64,000 bases of DNA from Bacteroidetes bacterium 46-16. GTDB taxonomy: Bacteria > Bacteroidota > Bacteroidia > Chitinophagales > Chitinophagaceae. Of this stretch, positions 9,835 to 18,598 are shown in pieces (within the stretch, counting starts at the first letter, position 1; the number at the start of each line of letters is the position of its first letter). The DNA lies in NCBI GenBank assembly GCA_001897835.1, contig MKUN01000015.1:50075-114074 (forward strand), read 5' to 3'. The notes under the pieces were generated by a model. That model worked only from the letters and a program-made list of their open reading frames with translations. It had not been told where the DNA came from and did not search any database. The position numbers and the translations under genes were made by a program.

Positions 9835-10371
9835 GTGGTAACTTTTTCATTAGAGGAATATAGTATTAGCATATACACAGGTGAGCCACCGGTGATTTTG
9901 GACCATTATCTGAAGCATGCACTATTTGTTGATGATAAGGGCCTCGCGAATGACGGGACAGCAGTACATATAATTATTGCGACCCGCTTCCCGCATGAGC
10001 AGTATGTCATAATTGCTTTCAGGAGCTTTCCGGTAGACTGTGCTGGTTTTCACCCAAATTTGCTTTATGAAAACACAAGCCAAACTTTATTTATCGGCGC
10101 CGGTACGGTGGTTAAGGTTTTTAACATTGCTGATAAACGTATAGTATTTGAAAAAGATGCGGGTGTGGGTTTCTTGGGATGGAATAAATATAAAAACTAT
10201 ATAGTTCAACAGGAAGAACTTACGGTGGGTATATTCGATCTTCAGGGTAAGCAACTTTGGCAGACCGATGTTGAACCACCATACAACCTGGATTTTGATG
10301 GGGACATATTGAGTTTAAAGTTCAATGACAAAGTTGAAAGAAGATTATTGGAAAACGGGATACTTACCTAA
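9835..10371 (+). CDS. unknown protein, beta-rich
   Basis: A 178-aa protein without a signal peptide and with no family I recognise. The sequence alternates short hydrophobic strands and turns, with phrases such as LFIGAGTVVKVFNI and TVGIFDLQGKQLWQTD that look like blades of a beta-propeller or PQQ-like repeat. It begins with GTG, and an in-frame TAG two codons upstream limits the 5' end. The gene is AT-rich compared with its left neighbours and lies just before an AT-rich T9SS protein gene, so it may be a recent acquisition. An intracellular immunity or sensor role is possible but unsupported. Confidence 0.55.
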   Translation: MVTFSLEEYSISIYTGEPPVILDHYLKHALFVDDKGLANDGTAVHIIIATRFPHEQYVIIAFRSFPVDCAGFHPNLLYENTSQTLFIGAGTVVKVFNIADKRIVFEKDAGVGFLGWNKYKNYIVQQEELTVGIFDLQGKQLWQTDVEPPYNLDFDGDILSLKFNDKVERRLLENGILT

Positions 10372-10438
10372 GGAGAGAACGATCCTATTATTAGTCGATC
10401 TGAAGAAAATTTTTACATATATAATATAGCCTTGTTTT

Positions 10439-12037
10439 ATGAAGCTCCTCGTTAAGCTATTACCTTGCTTTTTCGTCTTCAATTTACATGCTCAACAAAT
10501 TGCGCCAACTATTCAGTGGCAAACATTATTAGGTGGCACAGCTGGGGATTTCGGCAGCTCTATAATTGAAACAAGTAGTGGTGATTTTTTGGCTATTGGC
10601 CAAACCGAAAGTATAGATTTCGCTGTTAATAATAATCACGGCTCAGTAGATGTTTGGTTGACAAAGTTTAATAGCCAGGGTGACCTTAAGTGGGCAAAAT
10701 GTTATGGGGGGAGTCGTGGTGATGGGATTCGTGGATTTGATGCCGTTAAAGAAGCATTTGATGGAGGATATGTATTTGCGGGCCTTGCATCATCACCTAA
10801 CGGTGATGTGGCTACTGTGCACGATACAATACTTGGAGATTGTTGGATCGTTAAAACTGACAGTAGTGGAACGATTGAATGGGAAAAGACATTTGGGACC
10901 TCACTTGACGACGCTGCATACGCAATCCTGCAAACTGAAGATAGCGGATTTATATTTACAGGACATACGACGACTAACGATGGAGATGTAACAAATTGGC
11001 ACGCAAACATTAATGCTCCATATGACATATGGGTGGTTAAATTGAGCAAGAACGGCATTTTAGAATGGCAAAAATGTTATGGTGGTTCAAATAATGATAT
11101 TCCCCAGGCAATACTTAAAACAAATGACGGCAATTATGTAATTGCAGGTCGAAGCCAATCGACTGATGGTGACGTAATGGATCATCATGGAGTTTCACTT
11201 AATTATGATGTTTGGATAGCAAAGATCAATCAATCGGGAACCATCCTGTGGAGCCGTTCTATCGGCGGGTCTGCTAACGAAACACTGGGAGACATAAAGG
11301 AATTAGCTGATAGTAGTTTTGTTATCTCACTAACGAATGGCTCTACAGACGGCGATTTTATAAATATTCCACGCAATTATGAGGTTTGTCTATTTCACCT
11401 TGATAAAAACGGGCATATCACCTGGAATAAGCATTATGGTGGTAGCAGAAGCGATGTTGCAAAAGGGTTACTTGTAAGCAAAGAAGGAGGCTATATAACT
11501 ATGGCTACAAGCTATTCAGATGATGGTGATGTTGGCTTTCACTATGGAGATACTAATGCTACAGATGTTTGGATATTTAAAACAAATGATACCGGCCAGT
11601 TTATTTGGGGGAGAGTTTTAGGGGGAAGTAATATTGATGCTCCCGGCGACATATTCCAATGTGCCGATTCCAACTACGCATTCTGTGGCTTTACTGCTTC
11701 CACTGACGGCGATTTATCTCAATTGATCAACTTTGGCAATGATGATCTTTGGGCATTGAAGTTTAGTAGGCACGGTACACTTGTACCTACGCAATCAATT
11801 AACAGCAAAATTTCCGTTTATCCCACTTTTAATAATGGGACTGTATTTATTGAATCAAGTAGCATTTTAACTTCCCAGGTTCATATTCTTGACATATTAG
11901 GTAGAACAATTGCTGTAAAAAAACATCCATATAGTCAAAATGTATTAATGATATCTGATTTGCCAAGCGGAGCCTTGGTTATCGAAGTTGTCAACGATAA
12001 CTTTCGGCAAGCCTTTAAGGTTTTTGTACAGAAGTGA
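10439..12037 (+). CDS. secreted seven-repeat protein with T9SS C-terminal sorting domain
   Basis: A 532-aa exported protein with a signal peptide (residues 1-18, ending LHAQ). Seven repeats of about 60 aa follow, each built on the pattern W-x-K-x-x-GG-S-x-x-D, then G-x-x-x-x-G-x-T-x-S-x-D-G-D-V, then D-V-W-x-x-K-x-x-x-x-G. Seven such units suggest a seven-bladed beta-propeller. The last 80 residues (from VYPTFNNGTVFIE) are a type A Por-secretion sorting domain, with DILGRTI and the C-terminal FKVFVQK strand. The protein should pass through the type IX system and be anchored or released at the surface. Its ligand or activity is unknown. Base composition is AT-rich relative to neighbouring housekeeping genes. 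Confidence 0.85.
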   Translation: MKLLVKLLPCFFVFNLHAQQIAPTIQWQTLLGGTAGDFGSSIIETSSGDFLAIGQTESIDFAVNNNHGSVDVWLTKFNSQGDLKWAKCYGGSRGDGIRGFDAVKEAFDGGYVFAGLASSPNGDVATVHDTILGDCWIVKTDSSGTIEWEKTFGTSLDDAAYAILQTEDSGFIFTGHTTTNDGDVTNWHANINAPYDIWVVKLSKNGILEWQKCYGGSNNDIPQAILKTNDGNYVIAGRSQSTDGDVMDHHGVSLNYDVWIAKINQSGTILWSRSIGGSANETLGDIKELADSSFVISLTNGSTDGDFINIPRNYEVCLFHLDKNGHITWNKHYGGSRSDVAKGLLVSKEGGYITMATSYSDDGDVGFHYGDTNATDVWIFKTNDTGQFIWGRVLGGSNIDAPGDIFQCADSNYAFCGFTASTDGDLSQLINFGNDDLWALKFSRHGTLVPTQSINSKISVYPTFNNGTVFIESSSILTSQVHILDILGRTIAVKKHPYSQNVLMISDLPSGALVIEVVNDNFRQAFKVFVQK

Positions 12038-12551
12038 CGTCAGTTGATCGCAGTCTTCTGGTTTCGCCCTCCCCGGTTGCCTAACTTCAGATTGGAGATA
12101 AGCCATCCCCCCACACATTCTAAATTTCAATTCTATCACTTCTTTTCCACAGTATTTGGCTCATATCTGTCAGTCATGGTAACTTGCAGGGAAACAGGAA
12201 AGATCGTAGCGCTGTTACAAGCGCCCACGGCTTTTCGGTGTTATTGACCTTTAAAACCTTCAATTAACCTATGATCACCTTTGAAAAACAGTTAAACAAC
12301 TCATTATCAGCAACATCAGCTATTTCAAAAGTGAACGCTTTTTCCTGTTTACTTTTCAATTTAATTGAATGGCCCTGTTCACTGCCTGTCCCGCAAAACA
12401 CCCTATAGTGAGACATTTTTGTGATATTTTTGAGACATTTTTTTAACTTAAACCATTCATTATCAATAAAAACATGGGAAATAAAAAAAATCACCCATCC
12501 TCTGCTCATCAACCGGTCAACTTATCAGGCTGGCAACCTATTTTTACAATT
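12038..12551. other. 514-base stretch without a convincing gene
   Basis: It lies between the T9SS protein gene and the next secreted protein gene. Short open frames on both strands overlap each other and show no family features. The last 150 bases are A/T-rich with T runs and could hold the downstream promoter, but I see no clear TAnnTTTG box there. Confidence 0.5.
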
Positions 12552-13163
12552 ATGAAGAAGATATGCTTACTGGCCTTCCTTTTATTAGGTACACAACAAT
12601 TATTTGCACAGGATGAATGCGGTGTCTGGCGCTGGCGGCAGAAGCTGCTGCTCGACAGGAGTAATATTGACTGGTTTGCCATACAGCCCGAAAGGGCCAC
12701 CATTACTGAGCTGCGCAACCTGAAGGAACCCAATGAGTACAGCCATACCAACCTGGAAGATGCCGATATGGACCGCCAGGCCGATGAGCGCCGCATGGTG
12801 AAAATGACCTGCTATGTATATGATGTGAAGGTGAACGAAAAGGATATGGAATACCGCCTGCTGCTGAGCACGCATAAGGATGGCACGGGCGATAAGATGA
12901 GCGCATGGATACCCAACCCGCGCTGCAGCAGCCTGAACATATACCCCTACCTGAAACGCAAATATGCCGATGCCCGCTATGTGGCCGATGATATAAAAAG
13001 CTGGAACGATGCCGGCTATGTAGTAAAGGTGGACCTGCTGGCCGTGCCCTTCTGGAATATGCCCTGCGATAAGGATGGCTGCACGCCCACGGGCATAGAG
13101 CTGCACCCGGTATTCAAACTAAAGGCTTACCTGCCGAAGACAGGGGGTTTCAGGAGGAACTAA
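12552..13163 (+). CDS. small secreted protein of unknown function
   Basis: A 203-aa exported protein. The start is placed at the ATG at 12552 because a clear Sec signal peptide (MKKICLLAFLLLGTQQLFAQ) begins there, although the frame is open 26 codons further upstream. The mature part is rich in Trp, Asp and Cys (about five cysteines), as in GVWRWRQKLLLDRSN and NMPCDKDGCTP, and could form disulfides in the periplasm. No known domain is recognised. Its GC-rich codon use matches the housekeeping part of the window rather than the AT-rich gene before it. Confidence 0.7.
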   Translation: MKKICLLAFLLLGTQQLFAQDECGVWRWRQKLLLDRSNIDWFAIQPERATITELRNLKEPNEYSHTNLEDADMDRQADERRMVKMTCYVYDVKVNEKDMEYRLLLSTHKDGTGDKMSAWIPNPRCSSLNIYPYLKRKYADARYVADDIKSWNDAGYVVKVDLLAVPFWNMPCDKDGCTPTGIELHPVFKLKAYLPKTGGFRRN

Positions 13164-13217
13164 TGGGTGGGTTGATACCTCCAGGAGCCTTATAATTACT
13201 ACAGTACGGGCTATAAA

Positions 13218-13260
13218 CAACAAAGGGTTGATAAACCCGTAGTTTACCAACCTTTTGTTG
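13218..13260 (-). terminator. hairpin downstream of the small lipoprotein gene
   Basis: Two 19-base arms (13218-13236 and 13242-13260) pair around a five-base loop; the two unpaired positions become G-U pairs in RNA on one strand. It lies 18 bases after the stop of the minus-strand lipoprotein gene and 54 bases after the stop of the plus-strand gene, so it may end transcription from either side. No long U run follows. Confidence 0.55.
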
Positions 13261-13278
13261 CAATATTATCGTTGAATA

Positions 13279-13422
13279 TTAACGAAGTGCTGCTGCTGAT
13301 GATGCGTGTAAATGGTTCGGGCAGCCATATTTTTTCTGGCCCGATACGCATGAAGCCATTAAAGCAAGTGCAATGATAGCTATTGCAGGTACGATTCGGC
13401 GGAAGGTTGAATTTATTCGCAT
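13279..13422 (-). CDS. small lipoprotein, 47 aa
   Basis: A 47-aa frame starts at ATG 13422 and ends with TAA at 13279-13281. It has a basic N-terminus (MRINSTFRR), a hydrophobic core (IVPAIAIIALAL) and a lipobox MASC, so the mature lipoprotein would begin at Cys25 and be only about 23 aa. The mature sequence CVSGQKKYGCPNH has a second Cys and resembles the tiny KYGCP-type lipoproteins I recall from Chitinophagaceae genomes; that recollection was not checked. It is divergent from mpl and followed by a hairpin. Its role is unknown. Confidence 0.65.
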   Translation of the reverse strand: MRINSTFRRIVPAIAIIALALMASCVSGQKKYGCPNHLHASSAAALR

Positions 13423-13457
13423 GTTTAACTGTCTTATAAAATAGTAAAAACGTGAGT

Positions 13458-13465
13458 TACTTTTG
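13458..13465 (+). promoter_or_regulatory. -7 promoter box of mpl
   Basis: TACTTTTG matches TAnnTTTG exactly and lies 20 bases before the mpl ATG, giving a short leader of about 15 bases. No clear TTTG -33 element is present. Confidence 0.45.
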
Positions 13466-13485
13466 TACGAAGATAAGAAAAATTA

Positions 13486-14847
13486 ATGAACAATATACAT
13501 TTTATTGCGATCGGGGGAGCCATCATGCACCAGCTGGCACTGGCACTGCAAAGGCAGGGCTATAAGGTAACGGGCAGCGATGACGAGATAAACGACCCGG
13601 CCAAAAGCAACCTGGCCGCAGCAGGCATATTGCCCCCCGCACATGGCTGGTATCCTGAAAAAATAACAAAAAATTTAGATGCCATAGTATTGGGCATGCA
13701 TGCCAAAGCCGACAACCCGGAACTGCTGCGGGCCAAAGAGCTGGGCATAGCCATATACTCCTTTCCCCAATACATGTACGAGGTGAGCAAAAACAAGCAG
13801 CGCGTGGTGGTGGCCGGCAGCCACGGCAAGACCACCATTACCTCGATGATCATGCACATACTTAAAGCAAAGGGCATTGACTTTGACTATATGGTGGGTG
13901 CAAAGGTGGCGGGCTTCGACAGCTCGGTGCGGCTGAGCGATGCACCACTGATCGTGCTGGAGGGTGATGAATACCCGGCATCGCCGGAAGAGCCCAAACC
14001 GAAGATATTCTTTTACCGCCCGCATATCAGCGTGCTGAGCGGCATAGCCTGGGACCATATCAACGTGTTCCCCACTTACGATATATACCTGCAGCAGTTC
14101 GAGACCTACCTGCGCGATAAGATGGAGCCGGGCGCCACCCTGTACTATAACGGCGAGGACGGGGAAGTGAAAAAAGTGGTGGCCTCATCGGCAGGGCAGT
14201 TGCATGCAGTGCCCTACCAGATGCCTGCCTTCCACTACGAGGATGGCGAGGCGGTGCTGGATACGGAAGAAGGCCCCGTGCCGGTATCGGTATTCGGCCG
14301 GCACAACCTGCTGAATATGCAGGCGGCAGTGGCGGTATGCACGCAGCTGGGCATTAGCAAAAGCGATTGCTATAAAGCCATAGCCACTTTTGCCGGCGCT
14401 GCAAAGCGGCTGGAAAAGCTTACGGAGCGCGAGGGCTTTGTGGCCTACCGCGATTTTGCCCACGCACCCAGCAAGCTGAAAGCCACGCTGGACGCCGTGC
14501 GCGAGGCCTACCCCGACAGGGCGCTTATCGCCTGCTTTGAGCTGCATACCTACAGCAGCCTGAACGAAACTTTCCTGGAGGAATATGCCGGGAGCATGGA
14601 TGCTGCCGATAAGGCCATCGTGCACTTCAGCCACCATGCCATAGCACTCAAAGGACTGCCCGAACTGGAAACTGCCGCAGTGAAAAAATATTTCATGCGC
14701 GATGACCTGGTCGTCACCGATGAGAAAGGCAAGCTGGAAACGGAGGTAAGCAAGGCACTTGCGGCAGCCGGCAAGCCCGTATGCCTGCTGCTGATGAGCT
14801 CGGGCACCTTCGACGGAATTGACTGGAATAGCTTAGTTTCGCAATAG
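13486..14847 (+). CDS. mpl: UDP-N-acetylmuramate:L-Ala-gamma-D-Glu-meso-DAP ligase
   Basis: Mpl attaches recovered murein tripeptide to UDP-MurNAc and so recycles peptidoglycan in the cytoplasm. The 453-aa protein has the MurC-like N-terminal Rossmann fold (IHFIAIGGAIMHQLAL, then TGSDDEI). The ATP-binding P-loop is VVAGSHGKTTITSMI at about residue 110, the central domain has LEGDEYPAS, and the C-terminal ligase domain follows. The product length and the IGGAIMH opening match Mpl better than MurC. It is followed 16 bases later by an exonuclease gene. dapF lies a few genes on, consistent with a DAP-type cell wall. Confidence 0.9.
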   Translation: MNNIHFIAIGGAIMHQLALALQRQGYKVTGSDDEINDPAKSNLAAAGILPPAHGWYPEKITKNLDAIVLGMHAKADNPELLRAKELGIAIYSFPQYMYEVSKNKQRVVVAGSHGKTTITSMIMHILKAKGIDFDYMVGAKVAGFDSSVRLSDAPLIVLEGDEYPASPEEPKPKIFFYRPHISVLSGIAWDHINVFPTYDIYLQQFETYLRDKMEPGATLYYNGEDGEVKKVVASSAGQLHAVPYQMPAFHYEDGEAVLDTEEGPVPVSVFGRHNLLNMQAAVAVCTQLGISKSDCYKAIATFAGAAKRLEKLTEREGFVAYRDFAHAPSKLKATLDAVREAYPDRALIACFELHTYSSLNETFLEEYAGSMDAADKAIVHFSHHAIALKGLPELETAAVKKYFMRDDLVVTDEKGKLETEVSKALAAAGKPVCLLLMSSGTFDGIDWNSLVSQ

Positions 14848-14863
14848 AATTGATACTTTACCA

Positions 14864-15649
14864 ATGGCACAGTTAACATTAAAACGCCCTATAATCTTCT
14901 TCGACCTGGAAACGACCGGCACCGATCCTGCCAAAGACAGGATAGTGGAGCTGGCACTGATCAAGATACACCCCGATGGCAAAAGGGAGCGCTATGTAAA
15001 ACGCGTGAACCCCGGTATGCCCATACCCAAATCGTCGAGCGATATACATGGCATCACGGATAAAGATGTGAAGGACAGCCCCCTCTTCAAGCACATAGCG
15101 CGGGAGCTGTATGAATGGATGCACAACTGCGATCTTGGCGGCTATAACTCCAGCAAGTTCGACCTGCCGCTGCTGGCCGAGGAACTGCTGCGTGCCGGCA
15201 TCAATGTCGATTTTACCGAGCGGCACATGATCGATGTGCAGCAGATATTCTTCAAGATGGAGGCACGCACACTAAGCGCAGCCTACAGCTTCTACTGCAA
15301 TAAAGAAATGCAGAATGCACACAGCGCCGAGGCCGATATACTGGCCACGATAGAGGTACTGGAGTCGCAACTGGACCGCTACCAGCAACTGGCACAGGAA
15401 GTAAAGGGCCTGCACGACTTTACCAACACAGAGCAATACGTGGACTATGCCCGCCGTATTGTGATGAAGGATGGCGCACCGGTCTTCAACTTCGGCAAGC
15501 ACAAAGGCCGCAAGGTGACCGATGTATTCACCGAAGAGCCGCAATATTACGACTGGATGATGCAAAGCGATTTTGCCCTGCATACCAAACAAAAGATATC
15601 GGAGATACTGAACAAAATGAAACTGGGCAAGCTGGGCCAGAAAGTTTAG
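14864..15649 (+). CDS. DEDDh 3'-5' exonuclease (DnaQ/ExoX-like)
   Basis: A 261-aa nuclease of the DnaQ-like DEDDh family. Motif ExoI is FFDLETTGTD (residues 12-21, metal ligands Asp and Glu). ExoII is GYNSSKFDLPLL near 94-105, and ExoIII is HSAEADILAT near 151-160 with the general-base His and the last Asp. After about residue 195 there is a short separate domain, NFGKHKGRKVTDV...YYDWMM, like the C-terminal module of exodeoxyribonuclease X. It is therefore more likely a stand-alone repair or turnover exonuclease than the Pol III proofreading subunit. It forms a close pair with mpl. Confidence 0.88.
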   Translation: MAQLTLKRPIIFFDLETTGTDPAKDRIVELALIKIHPDGKRERYVKRVNPGMPIPKSSSDIHGITDKDVKDSPLFKHIARELYEWMHNCDLGGYNSSKFDLPLLAEELLRAGINVDFTERHMIDVQQIFFKMEARTLSAAYSFYCNKEMQNAHSAEADILATIEVLESQLDRYQQLAQEVKGLHDFTNTEQYVDYARRIVMKDGAPVFNFGKHKGRKVTDVFTEEPQYYDWMMQSDFALHTKQKISEILNKMKLGKLGQKV

Positions 15650-15704
15650 CAGACCCTTATAACGCGGTGTTACGTATTATTTAGTATTTTGCCGCTTCTA
15701 ATTT

Positions 15705-16415
15705 TTGCCCGCCTTGGACAAACTTGTTATAATACCTACGTACAACGAAAAAGAGAACATCGGGAAGATAATACCTGCCGTACTGTCGCTTAAGGGCAAT
15801 TTTCATGTACTGATCATAGACGACGGCTCCCCCGACGGTACCGCCGCTATAGTAAAGACCATGCAGGCCACCCATCCCGACAGGCTTTTTATCGTGGAGC
15901 GTAAAGGTAAGATGGGGCTTGGCACGGCATATATAGCCGGCTTCAAATGGGGGCTGGAGCATAACTATGAGTACATCTTCGAGATGGATGCCGACTTTTC
16001 GCATAACCCCAAAGACCTGGAGCGGCTCTATGAAGCCTGCGAACAGGGCGCGGATGTGGCAGTAGGATCACGCTACGTAAAAGGCGGCAAGGTGGTGAAC
16101 TGGCCCTGGGACCGGATCTTCATATCAAAAGGCGGTGCATTCTATACCAAACTGATCACCTGGATGCCGGTGCAGGACCCAACTGCGGGCTTTATTTGCT
16201 ACCGCTCACGGGTGCTTAAGGCCATACCCCTTGATGAGGTAAGGTTCATTGGTTATGCCTTCCAGATAGAGATGAAGTACCGCGCATGGAAAGCAGGCTT
16301 TAAAATAAAAGAGGTGCCCATCACCTTCGTGGACCGCAAAGAGGGCGTATCGAAGATGACCAAGGGTATCGTGCAGGAGGCCATGTATGGCGTATGGAAG
16401 ATGCGCAAGTTTTAA
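15705..16415 (+). CDS. dolichyl/polyprenyl-phosphate mannose synthase-like GT2
   Basis: A 236-aa GT2 enzyme of the DPM1 type, which transfers a sugar from a nucleotide donor to polyprenyl phosphate on the cytoplasmic membrane face. Motifs are IIPTYNEKENIG, DDGSPDGTA, the DxD-type EMDADFSHNP, and DPTAGFICYRS with GYAFQIEMKYRA. No transmembrane tail is present, as in the soluble single-domain form. The start is TTG at 15705 or TTG at 15714; no ATG lies near the conserved N-terminus. In Bacteroidota these enzymes may feed glycoprotein or lipoprotein glycosylation, but the sugar is not known. Confidence 0.9.
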   Translation: MPALDKLVIIPTYNEKENIGKIIPAVLSLKGNFHVLIIDDGSPDGTAAIVKTMQATHPDRLFIVERKGKMGLGTAYIAGFKWGLEHNYEYIFEMDADFSHNPKDLERLYEACEQGADVAVGSRYVKGGKVVNWPWDRIFISKGGAFYTKLITWMPVQDPTAGFICYRSRVLKAIPLDEVRFIGYAFQIEMKYRAWKAGFKIKEVPITFVDRKEGVSKMTKGIVQEAMYGVWKMRKF

Positions 16416-16452
16416 GCCTCAAGACACCCGGCTGGCCTAAGTGGCACTGACG

Positions 16453-17082
16453 CTACCCGTTAATTATGTTTTCCCGGTTCGTTTTTATCCAGTGCATAGT
16501 ATTGGGACCTTCTGCAAAAAGCAGGTCGAGGATGCTGAGATCGGGCAGGAAGCCAATGCGGTCGCGAAAGGGCTGGTAGTACTCCGGGAAGCCAGGAGCG
16601 GGCTTTCTTTTCAGGCCTTTGCGCAGGTCATATAACGCACCTGGATATTCGGGGCTATATTCATCAACAGTATGTATGGTAAAGTTCAATGCCAGTTGAT
16701 CTTTAAGCCAGAGCATGGAGGCCATATTGAAATCTGCCAACAGGTCGTATGGCTGAGTGAACAACGGCTGCAATGATGGCTCGTAATACTCGAAGTAGGG
16801 GGTGCGCCGGTATGCAGACACTATGCTGCGCCAGTGCTGCGTTTGCCATCGGGCCTTATTGTCTATATGCACCTCCTTCATCGCAGTGCGCTGCTCGCGG
16901 CCATGCTGCAAGGGTATGCTGAGCGTAAGCAAGCCATTAGCTGCGGCGAGATAATACTTGTTCCGGTAACTCATTTTCTCGAAATGCTCGGCATTATCCA
17001 GTTTAAGCTCGGTCAATCGTGACAATGCGACCCAGTATGAAATACAAGGAAATGGTATATATGAAGCGATCGCAAAAGCCAT
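16453..17082 (-). CDS. WbqC-like family protein
   Basis: A 209-aa protein of the WbqC-like family, whose members occur in O-antigen and other glycan loci and in Bacteroidota genomes generally; the biochemical role is not firmly established. The start is set at the ATG at 17082 because the family begins there (ASYIPFPCISYWVAL); the open frame extends 56 codons upstream without homology. Recognisable phrases are RNKYYLAAANGLLTLSIPL and WQTQHWRSIVSAYRRTPYFEYY. It diverges from the next gene with only 38 bases between start codons. Confidence 0.8.
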   Translation of the reverse strand: MAFAIASYIPFPCISYWVALSRLTELKLDNAEHFEKMSYRNKYYLAAANGLLTLSIPLQHGREQRTAMKEVHIDNKARWQTQHWRSIVSAYRRTPYFEYYEPSLQPLFTQPYDLLADFNMASMLWLKDQLALNFTIHTVDEYSPEYPGALYDLRKGLKRKPAPGFPEYYQPFRDRIGFLPDLSILDLLFAEGPNTMHWIKTNRENIING

Positions 17083-17120
17083 ATCGGGACAAAAGAAGTA
17101 ATTTGCGAAAAATACGAAAA

Positions 17121-18590
17121 ATGGGCCGGAGGACAGGACTTTGTTTATTAGCACTATTGATCTCGCTGCAGGCAAGCGCACTGAACGCCCTGGTATGGCA
17201 TACCGTGTTCCATACCGTAGAAGTGAGCAGTGGCGATATTGGGGGGGCATATATAGAAGCTTACTGGCAGGTAATACCGGGTGGGCTGCACTTTAATAAA
17301 GATGACCAGTGGCGGGCGACGCTGAAGACCGACATCCTGTTCAGGAGCGATACGGGCATAGTGGCCGAGCAGCACCTTGAACAGCGCACCGCCCCGGCAG
17401 GGTCGCTGGCAGATGCGCGGCAACAGAATATCATAGACCTGCACCGCTATAAGCTGCCCGAAGGAAAGATCACCATGCTGCTGCAACTATCGGAGCCGGG
17501 CTATGAAGGCAATAAATTCGTCTATATCGATTCTTTTACCGTGGCTAAAGAAAACGGCACTTTTTACAGCGGCCTGCAATTGCTGGATACATCCTATGCA
17601 TCAACGGTTATGAATATGTTCTCTAAGAATGAGCACCAGCAGATACCTCTATGCAGCAATTTCCTTGATGACTACCACAAAGTGCTGCATTATTATGCCG
17701 AGTTGTACCAGGGCAATTTGCTTAGTGCAGATGAATACCCGCTTATACAACGGGTATTCATTTCAAGGAGGGAATACGAAATGCCTGTACATGGGATGAT
17801 GCATAAAGACAGTATCGAGCGGCATACCGTAAGACCTGTTTATGGCAGCTTTGACATAGGCGTGCTGCCTTCGGGGAACTATTACCTGAATACAGTACTG
17901 GAAGATAAAAAGGGCGTGCGCATTGCAGCCAACAGTTATTTTTTCCAAAGAGAGAACAAGCACCCGGACGAAGTAAAAACAGTTAGCCCCAAAGACACCA
18001 TGCCCGAACATATAGAGATGATCGATGTGGCCAAGACGTTCGTAGACAAGTTCAGCTTTCCGCAACTGATGGCGGTACTGAAAATGATATCACCTATCAG
18101 CGATGCGCTGGAGACACAAACGATAAAAAGCTTCCAGAAAAAGCCGGATGAAATGTATGTACGGTACTTTATCTATAACTTTTGGTCGGCACGCAACAAG
18201 AATGATCCTGAAGGAGAATGGAAAAAATATGCAGATAAGGTAAGAGATGTGAACAAATTATTCACTGCAGGTGCAACAAGGGGCTACGAAACAGACCGGG
18301 GTATCATATACCTGAAATACGGCAAGCCTGATGAACGAGTACCTGTAGAGAATGAAGCTGGTGCACTGCCCTACGAGATATGGGAGTACCGTAATGCGGG
18401 CAAGCTGAACCAGGAAGGTGTATTTTTGTTTTACAGGCCGCCGGAAATGATCAATGATTACCGTTTGCTCCACTCTACAGTGAACGGGGAAACAAGGAAT
18501 GCGGACTGGCGCAATTACTTATATAAATTAAGCGGCTCGGGCAGCAGTAACCTGAATTCAAGAGCAGAACAATATATACGCAACCGTTAA
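17121..18590 (+). CDS. GWxTD domain-containing exported protein
   Basis: A 489-aa exported protein. The start is placed at ATG 17121, where a basic N-terminus and hydrophobic core (LCLLALLISLQASALNA) form a signal peptide; earlier in-frame ATGs overlap the divergent gene. The C-terminal third (about residues 355-480) is a GWxTD domain, here with the variant GYETDRGIIYLKYGKPDE instead of GWxTDRG. The N-terminal part is beta-rich. Proteins of this type are found in Bacteroidota and Acidobacteriota and have no known activity. A near-consensus -7 box (TAATTTG, 17099-17105) precedes it. dapF follows after eight bases, so both may be cotranscribed. Confidence 0.85.
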   Translation: MGRRTGLCLLALLISLQASALNALVWHTVFHTVEVSSGDIGGAYIEAYWQVIPGGLHFNKDDQWRATLKTDILFRSDTGIVAEQHLEQRTAPAGSLADARQQNIIDLHRYKLPEGKITMLLQLSEPGYEGNKFVYIDSFTVAKENGTFYSGLQLLDTSYASTVMNMFSKNEHQQIPLCSNFLDDYHKVLHYYAELYQGNLLSADEYPLIQRVFISRREYEMPVHGMMHKDSIERHTVRPVYGSFDIGVLPSGNYYLNTVLEDKKGVRIAANSYFFQRENKHPDEVKTVSPKDTMPEHIEMIDVAKTFVDKFSFPQLMAVLKMISPISDALETQTIKSFQKKPDEMYVRYFIYNFWSARNKNDPEGEWKKYADKVRDVNKLFTAGATRGYETDRGIIYLKYGKPDERVPVENEAGALPYEIWEYRNAGKLNQEGVFLFYRPPEMINDYRLLHSTVNGETRNADWRNYLYKLSGSGSSNLNSRAEQYIRNR

Positions 18591-18598
18591 GGAACAAA

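Noticed and set aside
12271..12408. 45-aa plus-strand frame in the AT-rich gap
   Set aside because: It has an ATG and no stop for 45 codons, but no family features, no promoter box and an overlapping frame on the other strand. It was kept only as a possibility.
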